Position numbers and translations under genes: made by a program | Shown: in pieces, positions 11,491 through 21,068 of the stretch | How the letters are laid out: each line of letters opens with the position of its first letter | Position numbering within the stretch: the stretch's first letter is position 1 | Notes under the pieces: model-generated | Database searches by the model: none | What the model saw: the letters and a program-made list of their open reading frames with translations, nothing else | Told to the model about the DNA's origin: nothing | Assembly (NCBI GenBank): GCA_025766275.1 | Contig: JAFKAC010000030.1 | Span: 434,001 to 498,000 of the forward strand | Direction: 5' to 3' | DNA: 64,000 nt | DNA from: Lactarius indigo | Taxonomy: Eukaryota; Basidiomycota; Agaricomycetes; Russulales; Russulaceae

Positions 11491-11501
11491 AAGAGGGGAA
11501 A
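11491..11501 (+). promoter_or_regulatory. Polypurine tract of element B
   Basis: AAGAGGGGAAA directly precedes TGATACGCCC, the inferred start of the 3' LTR. It would prime plus-strand DNA synthesis. Confidence 0.7.
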
Positions 11502-12224
11502 TGATACGCCCGGCGCGCTGCTAAGCGTTAATTTTCACAGATCTAAGCTAATACGACAATATGCGGCAGACCGGCCCGACCGGCCCATCAGAGTATTGCG
11601 ATCGGTCACTCTCGGCGGCGGGAAGAGCGGCCCGTGGTGATGGGCCGAGACGCCCAAAGATTCTAGCCGCATATGCGAATGGTAGCCTACTGCTGCAATC
11701 ACGGGTGCGGCCCCAGCGCGGGGTACGGGACGGTGCCTATATTAGCACGGTACACGTGAAAGCCCCAGAAACCAATCAGGGCCAACATGGCGAATAGCAA
11801 CATACCGGAGCGGCCGAGCAGAATCACAGGCGCGGCCATGGCGCGAATAGGCAAAGCAGCACCTAGGGTTGGTAAGGCGACACCCCAGAGAAGAGCGGAT
11901 CAGACCGGTGTGGGTTTAAGGCAGGAGAGTAAAATGGACGGTCAGCAAGGGAAAAGCAGCGAGGTGCAGATTTGGTTGGCGAGCGGCAGCACATAAATAG
12001 CTCTATATCACAGGTACTACAGCAGCAACCTTCAGGGAGCCCATAGCGACTTCATTCGATTCATACACTCATATTCTACTATTCGATTATCTACGACATC
12101 TATCCTATTTGATTTCATGAAGCACCCGTGTGTGCATATTCAGCTATACCTCGGCTATTCGCAGCCCTGCGTCGCGTTAAGACTACTTCACTCTCACCTC
12201 GGTCGGCTTCGGCTCATTCGGTCC
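11502..12224 (+). repeat. 3' LTR of element B
   Basis: It begins TGATACGCCC after the polypurine tract. A TATA-like CATAAATAG lies near 11992. From 12040 it aligns with the 5' remnant at 800. Similarity stops at 12224; a short match (AGCGATGG near 12237) suggests the true end lies near 12260 after an internal loss of about 104 bp. Confidence 0.75.
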
Positions 12225-12790
12225 CAGCCAATGGATAGCGATGGCTTATGTAATTGATACCCCCAACCGACGGTGAGATTCTTTAATAGTTCATACTCAG
12301 CCGGCGCCGGCCGATGGCGGAGATTCCGCCATAATTGATAGTCCAGCCAACGCCGGCTGGGTCGGAGATAATCGGAAATCCATGCGGATAGTTCCATGAT
12401 AATGTAGGGTATCCAGAGATGCTCTTGAACTCAAATATTTGACTGGGTGAGCACTGTTTAGGTGTGTGGGATCATTGATCACCTGTTGAGATATGTACAG
12501 CAAATTGCATACATATCAGACAACTACAATTATATTGGACAAGTAATGAACATCTGATCGCAAGTCAATATATAATGATAGATGATCGGTGTTGGGGGAA
12601 ATAGCTAATAACTAATAGTTCATACTCAGAATATACATGTCGGGAAATCCGCTGTAATGATAGTCCAACAGCATTGCCCAAAAGCGGACCTCCGCTTAAT
12701 TCCTGTCACAGGCAAATGGATATATATGAGAGGGGATCGGGGGGTTCGAGAAAAGCCATTCATTTCATTTGCAAGAACCAAACACTTATG
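12225..12790. other. 3' flank of the KDZ element
   Basis: No gene is supported. A short unit is seen twice: TAGTTCATACTCAG followed about 35-45 nt later by GATAGTCCA, at about 12285-12335 and about 12612-12665. A palindrome CGGACCTCCG occurs at about 12686; related CGGA-NNN-TCCG motifs recur in the KDZ 5' flank. Part of this may be the subterminal region of the KDZ transposon or pre-existing genomic DNA. Confidence 0.4.
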
Positions 12791-12872
12791 TCAATTGATA
12801 TGTACTATAGGAGGAATACATGAATCAGGACAGGCAATCTCATTTCATCTTACAGTGCTTCAATGGAGCATC
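12791..12872 (-). pseudogene. KDZ transposase, last coding piece
   Basis: Removing the inserted LTR and one TSD copy joins 21069 to 12867 and continues the KDZ frame ...PITDAPLKH. A 49-nt intron (12805-12853, GTAAGA...CCTATAG with CTGAT before the acceptor) would then give a short final exon ending TGA at 12791-12793. Without splicing the frame ends at 12845-12847. Either way this is the carboxyl end of the transposase. Confidence 0.65.
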
Positions 12873-13357
12873 TGTAACGCCGTCACGACGTCAGCTCGAC
12901 TTGAGCTCGATAGAGGCGGTAACAACTTAGCAATAGTCTCGGGAGTCTAGCTTGAAGACACGAAGGTCCAAGACGTATATGCTGGTGAATGCGCGGAGGC
13001 ACACCTGAAGCCGTTCTACTTGATAGAACACGATAGAGTCGAAAGACAGCACAGAATGAAGAGAGAGAGAGATAGAAACAAGTGACGATTCAAGAAGACC
13101 AAGATGGCGTATCTTGGTCTTCACAAGACAGCTTAAATACATATCGAGCAGGCTTACAAGCGCTGCTATGAGTCACAGTATAGTAGCGTCCAACGTATCG
13201 CAGAAACGACTCAAACCCTACTACTACTAGTACCAGTATTAGTGGCGTAGGTCATCAGTCAGCAATCAGTCCCGTATCTCCTATCGCACTACCGTATCAC
13301 CGTAGTAAAGTCCGCAACTAATCTACCTTACCGCCGTAGTTGCAACCGGTACAGTAA

Positions 13358-13817
13358 TGTTACGTTTCTCATCCCCAACCCTTACTATACCGGTTGTGAC
13401 TACGGCAGTAAGGTAGATTAGTCACGGACTCGGGGTTTACGCAGGAGTTAGGAGTTTACGAATGACTCGATCCTAGTACAGGTAGTAGTAGTATTAGGAT
13501 TGCGGTACTTACGCGATACGTTGGACGCTACGATACGGTGACTCATAGCAGCGCTTGAAAGCCTGCTCTTCTTGTATTTAAGGTAGCTGTGGAAGACCAA
13601 GACTCGCCATCTTGGTCTTCTTCAATCGTCACTTTCTTCTTCTTTCACTTTTCTCTTCGCCACCGTCGTGCCTCTATTGAGAGTGCCACCAATATTCCTA
13701 GTGTCTGCGAACATCTAGAAGTTTGCCTTCGAGCCATACGTCGCGAGACGTGATTAGCTAAGTTGACAAGGTCGCCTTATTGAGCTCAAGTCGAGCTAAC
13801 GTCGTGACGGCGTTACA
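13358..13817 (+). repeat. 5' LTR of element D (460 bp)
   Basis: It starts TGTTACGTTTC and ends GACGGCGTTACA, and is identical by eye to 20563-21022. It contains TATTTAA (13575), the start-site inverted repeat and an ATG-free R-U5. Confidence 0.95.
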
Positions 13818-13830
13818 TTAAGACCAAGAT
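13575..13830 (+). promoter_or_regulatory. Element D promoter, start-site inverted repeat and self-priming PBS
   Basis: TATTTAA at 13575-13581 lies 34 nt from ATCTTGGTCTT (13609-13619). That 11-mer is the exact reverse complement of AAGACCAAGAT (13820-13830), two bases behind the 5' LTR. This is the arrangement of Tf1/sushi elements, whose mRNA 5' end folds back to prime reverse transcription. In addition GAAGACCAAGA (13592-13602) sits just upstream of the predicted start and pairs with TCTTGGTCTTC (13610-13620), giving an 11-bp inverted repeat with a 7-nt loop across the start site. The start site is inferred from TATA spacing. Confidence 0.8.
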
Positions 13831-13837
13831 ATTCATT

Positions 13838-15817
13838 GTGGCGACCGTCAATACCAGGGACCAGTGGACGAGCTTCCGTCCTTATCATCTAGACCGAAGA
13901 GGAGACCGCAACGTACCAACCCGATTCCTAGGAGCAGCCAGGTGGAGAGACCGAGGAGACGAAACCGGATATTTTGTAGAATTCAACGGACCTACGAGGT
14001 TTAGACCTGTTGAGTTCAATTTCGACCATCTGTGCTGGACGGAGGTTACGTGGAACCCCATAGATCACCGCTGGGACGTTATTAGGCCAGCCGGGAGGCA
14101 ATATCAGTGCGACATTGACGCACGCGAACTCAATACACGAGCCGATTGGGGACCCATCGACGGTCAACTACGAGAACATTCTACCGGAGAAGCAGTCAGC
14201 GAGGAAACTGAAGAAGAGCAAAGCGAAGAGGGTCAACCCGCAAGTGTCGGACCCATCGAACAATATACCATTCAACGAGCTGAGTCTCTACGTATTTCGG
14301 ACCAGCCAGAAGTCATTCACGTACGATCGCCAGCAGCAGAAATGGCAACCACTACCATGACGGCCGAAGAAATTATGACCGTCAGAGAACAGGCGGCGCG
14401 AGAAGCTGCCGAAGCAATTAGACAGGAATCGCAACAGAATCTCATGCCCATCAATCCTGAAACCGGGCATCGCATGACCGCAGACGACGCAGCAATCTTT
14501 CGGGCCATTGGGCCTGACCAAGGAGACCCTCCATCAGGAGAAGGAGGGAGACGAGGATTACCATTGGACCCCCCACCGGGATGGGGAGGACCGCCCGGAG
14601 ACGACTTTCCTCGACGTCCGGGAAGAGGAGGAAACCCGCCGGATCTCCCAAACAACCCGCCAGAAGGAGGACCCCCAGGAGGAGGGGGTGGCGGAGGCGC
14701 AGGAGGAGGGGCACATGGACATGAGAAACTCACCGGTGAACCTCCCACCATTTTTGACGGAGATCGCACTAAAGTAGACTCATTCCTCACGCAATGGCAT
14801 GTATACTGGGGAATGAATCTCGACACCCCTGTCATGCGCAACGATTACCGACGATGCCTCCTCTTCCTATCGTACATCAAGGGGGTATCCGTCAGCGAAT
14901 GGGTACTCTCGTACCTCAAGTGGCTCAATCGACAAATACAACGAGGAATAGATCAACACACGAGGGATCTGTGGAACGCAGTAGCAGAAGGGTTTAACCA
15001 AAGGTTCGTCAACACCCTCGAACGAGAACAAGCTCAAGCCCTGTTGAGGAAAGGCCTCAAAATGACCGACGGAGACATCGACAAATACGTCAACGAGTTT
15101 GAAGAAGCGGCCAGAAAAGCCGGATACCGTCTCAACGACCCACAAACCATCGACCTATTCACAAAAGGTCTCCCCAAGAAGTTATACGAGAAAACCTACG
15201 ACTTGGACGAACCAGAAACCTTCGACGAATGGAAACGGGCGACGCTCCGCCGGCAGCGTAACTACATCCATATCAGGGCCAGAGTAGATGAGTATAAAGA
15301 CACGAAACCAAAGAAGACGGGCAATGCCAGCTGGAGTGTCCCACAAAACCTCGCCAATCCCTGGGCCATGGACACATCCGCCGACCGAACCCGGGCAAGA
15401 CTAGCCGGGTCCGAGGAGATCGATTACGGCAAACCACCATACACCACGCTACCCCCGTTCCCGCCAAGGGGGGGGCCCGGAGTTCGCGGACGTGGGAGAG
15501 GGGGGATGCGACGAGACCTGAGGACAGTCCTGTGTTATAACTGTAACGCGCCAGGACATCTCTCACGAAATTGCCCCCATCCATGACAGCCGCGACAATG
15601 GCGACCGCAAGAGCCTGGACCATCTAACGTCCGAATGACCGAAACCGATTACTACACGCAGGAAACACCACCTGCCCAACTACAAGCCGCTTCGACCAGT
15701 AAAACGGCGGAAGAACGAGCTAAGGAGTGGCTTACGGGAGTAGCCAACGCCCCTGACGAAGTGAAGGACTTGATATTACAGGACTTGTGGGGGAAAGAGG
15801 GTTTTCGGAGCGCCTAA
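13838..15817 (+). pseudogene. Gag of element D (one nonsense codon)
   Basis: The frame opens behind the LTR without an ATG. The most likely start is GTG 13838, with A at -3 and G at +4; the first ATG in any frame is 14342 (MATTTMTAEE). The N-terminal 165 residues are conserved in C, F and weakly A (RPVEF core). A Gly/Pro-rich linker (about residues 230-295) precedes the retrotransposon gag domain (TIFDGDRTKVDSFLTQW...). The zinc knuckle CYNCNAPGHLSRNC lies at about 15532-15574. TGA 15584-15586 interrupts the frame where E has CGA (CPHPRQQ). The same frame then runs to TAA 15815-15817, over the -1 shift site. Confidence 0.88.
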
Positions 15818-18800
15818 ACCCATCGGCCTGGGTGAGGGCTTTAAATTGTAATTCTGTAATCATGACGCGCTTTCGTTCTCTTCGAATTCCAGTCTCGATC
15901 CGCACGAATTACCGAATGGCCGACATCAAAGCATTGGTTGACTCCGGAGCAACCGACAACTTCATTCATCCGAGTTTCGTCAGAAAGATGGGCATTGGAC
16001 TACAAACCCTGCCACAACCACGTAAAATTTGGAACATCGATAATACAGAAAACAAAGCTGGGTCTATCACCCACTTTACCGACCTCGATGTATACGCTAA
16101 AGGATACCACAGAACTATGCGTTTCCTTGTAACCGACCTTGGCGGTGAGGACATCGTACTAGGATATCCCTGGCTAGCCACCTACGAGCCTACCATCAAT
16201 TGGCGAGATGCTGTGATACATGAGGAAATCATGCCGGTCGTGATTAGCACACAGGACAGTCCGAGCCGTCATACCGTCATCGCGGCTGCGCTTACTAATA
16301 ACGAAAAAGAAGCCATCGTTCTTGACATGGACGAAGAAAATACGTACTTGTGAGCAACTACGTCTACGGAGCTGGCGATCCGCGCAAAGGTAGAAGAAAA
16401 CCCCGTCGAACTACTGACAGTATACAAAGCCTTCGAAAGGCTCTTTAATGAAGAAGCATCCCAACGATTCCCCCCAGCCAGGCCCTGGGACCACGCTATA
16501 GACTTCAAGCCGGGCACCCCTTCCGCAATCGATTGCAAGATATACCCATTAACGCAAGAGGAAGAAGGGAAACTCAAGGAATTCCTGGATGAGAAGCTCC
16601 AACAGGGGTACCTGCAACCCTCCATCTCCCCGTACGCGTCCTCTTTCTTCTTTGTCAAAAAGAAAGACGGAAAACTACGCCCGGTGCAGGACTACCGGGT
16701 CATTAATTCGCATACGATACGCAACCAATACCCGCTCCCCCTCATCCAGGACCTCATTTATGACCTTAGCAACGCTCACATCTACACAAAGCTCGACATC
16801 CGCTGGGGGTATAACAACGTACGTATACGAGACGGGGATCAAGAGAAGGCGGCCTTCAAAACCAAGTTCGGCCTTTTCGAGCCAACGGTCATGTTCTTTG
16901 GCCTCACAAACTCGCCGGCCACCTTTCAAACCATGATGAACCACATCTATCGCGACACCATCGCCAAGCACGAATTGCGTGGGACGGTCATCCGGGTCTA
17001 CATGGACGACATTGGGATCGCCACACGAGAAGGCTCCACGTTGGCCGACCACACTGCGGCAGTCACGGATGTTCTCCGCGTCGCCCAAGAACACGACCTC
17101 TACTTCAAGCTCGAGAAGTGCCTGTTCCACCAACCGCGGATGGATTACCTGGGGGTAATCCTTGAAAAGGGGGTAACACGCATGGACCCGGTAAAAGTTC
17201 GCGGTATCAAGGATTGGCCAACTCCGACCAAGGTCAGGGACGTACGATCATTTCTAGGTTTTTGTAACTTTTACCGACTCTTCATCCGCGGTTTTGCTAC
17301 CCACGCACGACCCTTGAACCGGCTCACGCGGAAAGACGCAGAATGGAAATGGACGGAGGACGAGGAGCGCGCGTTCAAAACCCTCAAGCGCCTTGTTACT
17401 GAAGAACCGGTATTGGCCCACCCCAATTTACAAGACCAATTCGAACTGGAAGTCGACGCGTCAGGATTCGCAGTAGGTGCTGTACTTCTACAAAAGAAAA
17501 GTGACGGTCGCAAGCACCCGATAGGATATTACTCAGCCACGCTGAATGAAGCCGAACGCAACTACGATATCTACGACTTGGAACTCCTCGCCATTGTCAA
17601 AGCTCTCAGACACTGGAGACCCCTACTTGCGGGATCGCCGCACAAGATCAAGATATTCTCGGACCACCTCAACCTACAGTATTGGAAAACCCCGCAAAAG
17701 ATCAGCCGACGGGTTGCCCGAGAAGTACTGGAACTGATGGAGTATGATTTTGAGATCCACCACATCAAGGGGAAGAACAACGGAAGAGCGGACGCCCTGT
17801 CTAGACGACCGGATTACGACCAGGGGGAGGGAGATAACGAAGGTGTGGTAGTCTTACCTCCCGAAGTATTCGTGCGAGCCACTAATACCGCTCGCACTCT
17901 GGAAATACACCCGCTATTGCAAACACCGAGACGACGGCAAGACCCAAAAAGTGTCCAAGCATGGGTCGACGCCCACCAACTGAAGGAAATAGACGGAGAA
18001 TGGTATAAAGACGGGCGGCTGGTGGTCACCGGACCCATGTCCACGTATAGGGCGATAATCCATGACCATCATGATCTCCCCGTTCATGGACATCCGGGCA
18101 TCAGCAGGACCCAACGGATAGTGGAGCGGCATTACTGGTGGCCGAAGCTTCGTCGGGACGTGTACGAATACGTCACCGGATGCGCCGACTGCCAACGAAA
18201 CAAAGTCAACACAAGACCAACGCACGCGCCGTTGCACCCTATCACCGCAATAACGGACGCCCCCCCCTTTCACACCATCGCGCTGGACTTTATCACTAAA
18301 TTACCTACATCCCAGTCCTATGATAGCATCCTCACGGTGACAGATCACGACTGCAGCAAAGCGTCGATATTCATCCCATGCAACGAAGAGATTACAGCGG
18401 AAGAAACGGCTACCTTGTACGTCCTTCACGTGTTTAAACGGTTCGGACTGCCGCGCAAAATCATCAGCGATCGCGACCCACGGTTTACATCAAAATTCAC
18501 CAAAGAGGTCTGTCGAATTTTGGGCATCAAGCAGAACATCTCCACGGCATATCACCCACGAACGGACGGACAATCGGAGCGGACCAATCAATGGCTAGAA
18601 CAGTATCTGCGGTTCTGGGCCAACGAGCGTCAAGATAACTGGGCGGCATACCTCCCTATAGCGGAATTCGCTCACAATAACTGGCCCCACGAGCATACAA
18701 AGCAATCCCCCTTTATGTTGCTCATGGGTTACAATCCAACCGCGGATTGGACGGATAAGCCATCCCCCATTCCACACGTTATCACCAGACTCACACAGCT

Positions 18801-20532
18801 CAAAGAGGCGCGACAGATGGCCCAGACCCTTATCAAAAAGGCCCAGGATAGTTGGGTGAAACATCGGGATACCCCGAGATATCAAATTGGTGATCAAGTG
18901 TGGTTGGAAGGAAAACACCTCCGAACCAATCAACCAACGGCAAAACTCGCGGCGCGACGCCACGGCCCCTTCAAGATAGTCCAGGTGATGTCCCCATATA
19001 ATTACCGCCTCGAACTTCCCACACAGTGGAGCATCCATCCGGTGTTTCACATAGATCTTCTCACGCCGTACAAAAACACGACCATGCACGGTGAAAATTT
19101 CCCTCGACCGCCACCGGATCTTGTGGACGGAGAAGAAGAATACGAAGTCGAGGCCGTTCTGGACTCACGGCATTTCGGCCGCCGCAAAAAACTTCAGTAT
19201 CTCATCAAATGGAAGGGATACCCTGACTCGGAGAATCAGTGGGTCGATAAGGATGACGTCTTCGCCCCGGAAGCAATAGAGGTGTATCAAGCGGCCCGAA
19301 CGACCGCACGAGGACTTAAAAGCGAGACCATGGGAGACCAGGGAGAGTATCACTCCCATTTACGATCCACTTCTACGTCTATGCCCACTTCTCCTCTCAG
19401 ACATGTCACCACGGCGATCCTCCTTGACCAAGTCGCGCAAGACGCCGCCGCCATCATCCAAGACGACGAAGAAACCGTGGTTCCAGCGGTCCAGCTCACT
19501 CCGTACACACCTGCAAACGTGCGAACGGGGCATATCACCGCTCAAGAATGGGCTGGCATCCTACAGAGGTTCCCAGACCCCACGCGCCAGCCCAGCGACG
19601 AGCAGCATGCCGTCGCTCACATCTTCCGAGACGACAGCGGGGCCCGCGAACCCATCGCGATCATCCCCCCAGACGACACTCTTATCGGTACTAGGGGAGT
19701 TTTCCCGACCGATCGATCTAACGAAGGACCGGGAGGAGATGGAAGCAGAGGAGGCTTGGCGGAGGACGGCTCAGGAGTGGGCCAGAGAACAGTTGAGGTT
19801 AGCGCAGGAGAGATTGAGCGAGTTGCGGCAGCGCAGGCAGCGATGCCAGACCAAGCTGACCATGACGACGGAGATTACTACCCGGTCAGCCACCCCCTTC
19901 TTCGAACGAACCGCGACGCTGCTGATCCCGGAATCACCCCGTGGCTCCTGCACACCGACGGAACCCCCATGTCTCGAGGACGTGTGCGACTGCCCGGCGT
20001 CGCACTACATACCCCCATCACGCGCGACGACGACCCCGCGCAGGTCCTTGCGCCTGAAGGGTTCCGGGCGAATCGACAGCCCCATCACATTCACTTCCCC
20101 ATCACCGGGCCGGACGGAGTAGAACTGCAAGCGAGTCATGTGCAGATCGTTGGAGGTGCGAATCCCTTCGTCCTGGGAGTCATCCCGGGGTCCCCCTATC
20201 TCTACGGAAAACCCCTCTACGCCACTCCCCACCTCTCGGCTGCGAATCGCGCCTTCATCGCTCACGAGGACCTCGTCATCCTCGCCGCCGACAAACTCAC
20301 CGACCGCGCACTTAACCGCATAGGGGACGAGTCCTTGGTTGCGGAGGTGACGCGGTATCGCGCTGCAGCCCACGAGGAATCGCGCTTACAGGCGCGCATC
20401 CGCCAACTCCGTGGGATGGTGCTCGTCGCCCGGGAAGACAAGATGGACTGCGTATACCGTCTGGAACGAGCGGATGTATTTCGACGGATTGAGGATGAGC
20501 AGCGTGAGTGGATTGCGCGGGACTTCCAGTGA
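15787..20532 (+). pseudogene. Pol of element D (one nonsense codon)
   Basis: Pol lies in the -1 frame relative to gag. Protease: LVDSGATDNF (about 15939). TGA 16351-16353 follows protease where C has an Arg codon (VRATTSTEL). From there the frame is open to 20532. RT: VRWGYNNVRI-type fingers and catalytic YMDD (about 17000). RNase H: EVDASGFAVGAVL, ELLAIVKAL and FSDHLNLQYW. Integrase: zinc domain near 18080-18200 (GHPGI ... CADCQ), core Asp in ALDFITKL, Asp in SDRDPRF and Glu in GQSERTNQW. Chromodomain: YEVEAVLDSRHFGRRKK to about 19290. A C-terminal extension of about 400 residues ends in a predicted coiled coil. It is otherwise complete. Confidence 0.9.
15799..15805 (+). other. Candidate -1 ribosomal frameshift site, element D
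   Basis: GAG GGT TTT in the gag frame contains the X-XXY-YYZ heptamer G-GGT-TTT. A slip of -1 gives the pol frame (GFSERLNPS), and gag would otherwise stop 12 nt further on. The heptamer is conserved in C (48774-48780), E (61168-61174, -) and F (45532-45538, -). A small stem ACCCA/TGGGT follows 12 nt downstream. Confidence 0.7.
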
Positions 20533-20562
20533 GTCTGGGGTCTCACGCTACGAAGGGGGTGA

Positions 20563-21022
20563 TGTTACGTTTCTCATCCCCAACCCTTACTATACCGGTT
20601 GTGACTACGGCAGTAAGGTAGATTAGTCACGGACTCGGGGTTTACGCAGGAGTTAGGAGTTTACGAATGACTCGATCCTAGTACAGGTAGTAGTAGTATT
20701 AGGATTGCGGTACTTACGCGATACGTTGGACGCTACGATACGGTGACTCATAGCAGCGCTTGAAAGCCTGCTCTTCTTGTATTTAAGGTAGCTGTGGAAG
20801 ACCAAGACTCGCCATCTTGGTCTTCTTCAATCGTCACTTTCTTCTTCTTTCACTTTTCTCTTCGCCACCGTCGTGCCTCTATTGAGAGTGCCACCAATAT
20901 TCCTAGTGTCTGCGAACATCTAGAAGTTTGCCTTCGAGCCATACGTCGCGAGACGTGATTAGCTAAGTTGACAAGGTCGCCTTATTGAGCTCAAGTCGAG
21001 CTAACGTCGTGACGGCGTTACA
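20563..21022 (+). repeat. 3' LTR of element D (460 bp)
   Basis: It is preceded by the polypurine tract GAAGGGGGTGA (20552-20562), identical by eye to the 5' LTR, and followed by the TSD AGTAA at 21023-21027. Confidence 0.95.
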
Positions 21023-21068
21023 AGTAAGGGTTTCACGTCAAACGGTCCATACAAGTCGAAATGTGACA

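Larger units (their letters stand above)
800..12224 (+). mobile_element. Large degenerate gypsy element B with antisense gene block
   Basis: This is an LTR element over 11.4 kb without a chromodomain. Order: LTR remnant (800 to about 1110), gag with one zinc knuckle, protease, RT-RNase H, integrase (to 7577), three genes on the opposite strand (11320-7937), polypurine tract 11491-11501 and 3' LTR from 11502. The first part of the 5' LTR lies left of inserted copy A1. Across the alignable about 185 bp the two LTRs differ at 8 sites, all transitions at CpG, so it is one of the older insertions. Gag-pol is broken by several frame changes. The TSD of B cannot be seen because the 5' end is outside the window and the 3' end is eroded. 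Confidence 0.85.
13358..21022 (+). mobile_element. Gypsy chromovirus D, full length, TSD AGTAA
   Basis: It is 7665 bp with two 460-bp LTRs that I read as identical, flanked by AGTAA (13353-13357 and 21023-21027). Order: LTR, self-priming PBS 13820-13830, gag, -1 shift site 15799-15805, pol (protease, RT, RNase H, integrase, chromodomain, C-terminal extension), polypurine tract and LTR. The insertion is recent, yet gag and pol each contain one TGA at a site where relatives have an Arg codon. It was therefore probably copied from an already defective template or mobilised in trans. Confidence 0.95.
12873..21068 (-). repeat. LTR-C solo LTR in the KDZ gene, split by element D
   Basis: 12873-13357 plus 21028-21068 form one complete LTR (about 526 bp) of the element C type in reverse orientation, running TGTAACGCCG ... 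ATGTGACA. GCATC lies on both sides (12868-12872 and 21069-21073), so no internal region remains and this is a solo LTR formed by LTR-LTR recombination. Element D later inserted at AGTAA inside it. Confidence 0.92.

Noticed and set aside
15584..15586. TGA after the D gag zinc knuckle as regulated read-through
   Set aside because: E and C have sense codons here and use a frameshift site further on. The stop fits a CGA-to-TGA mutation.
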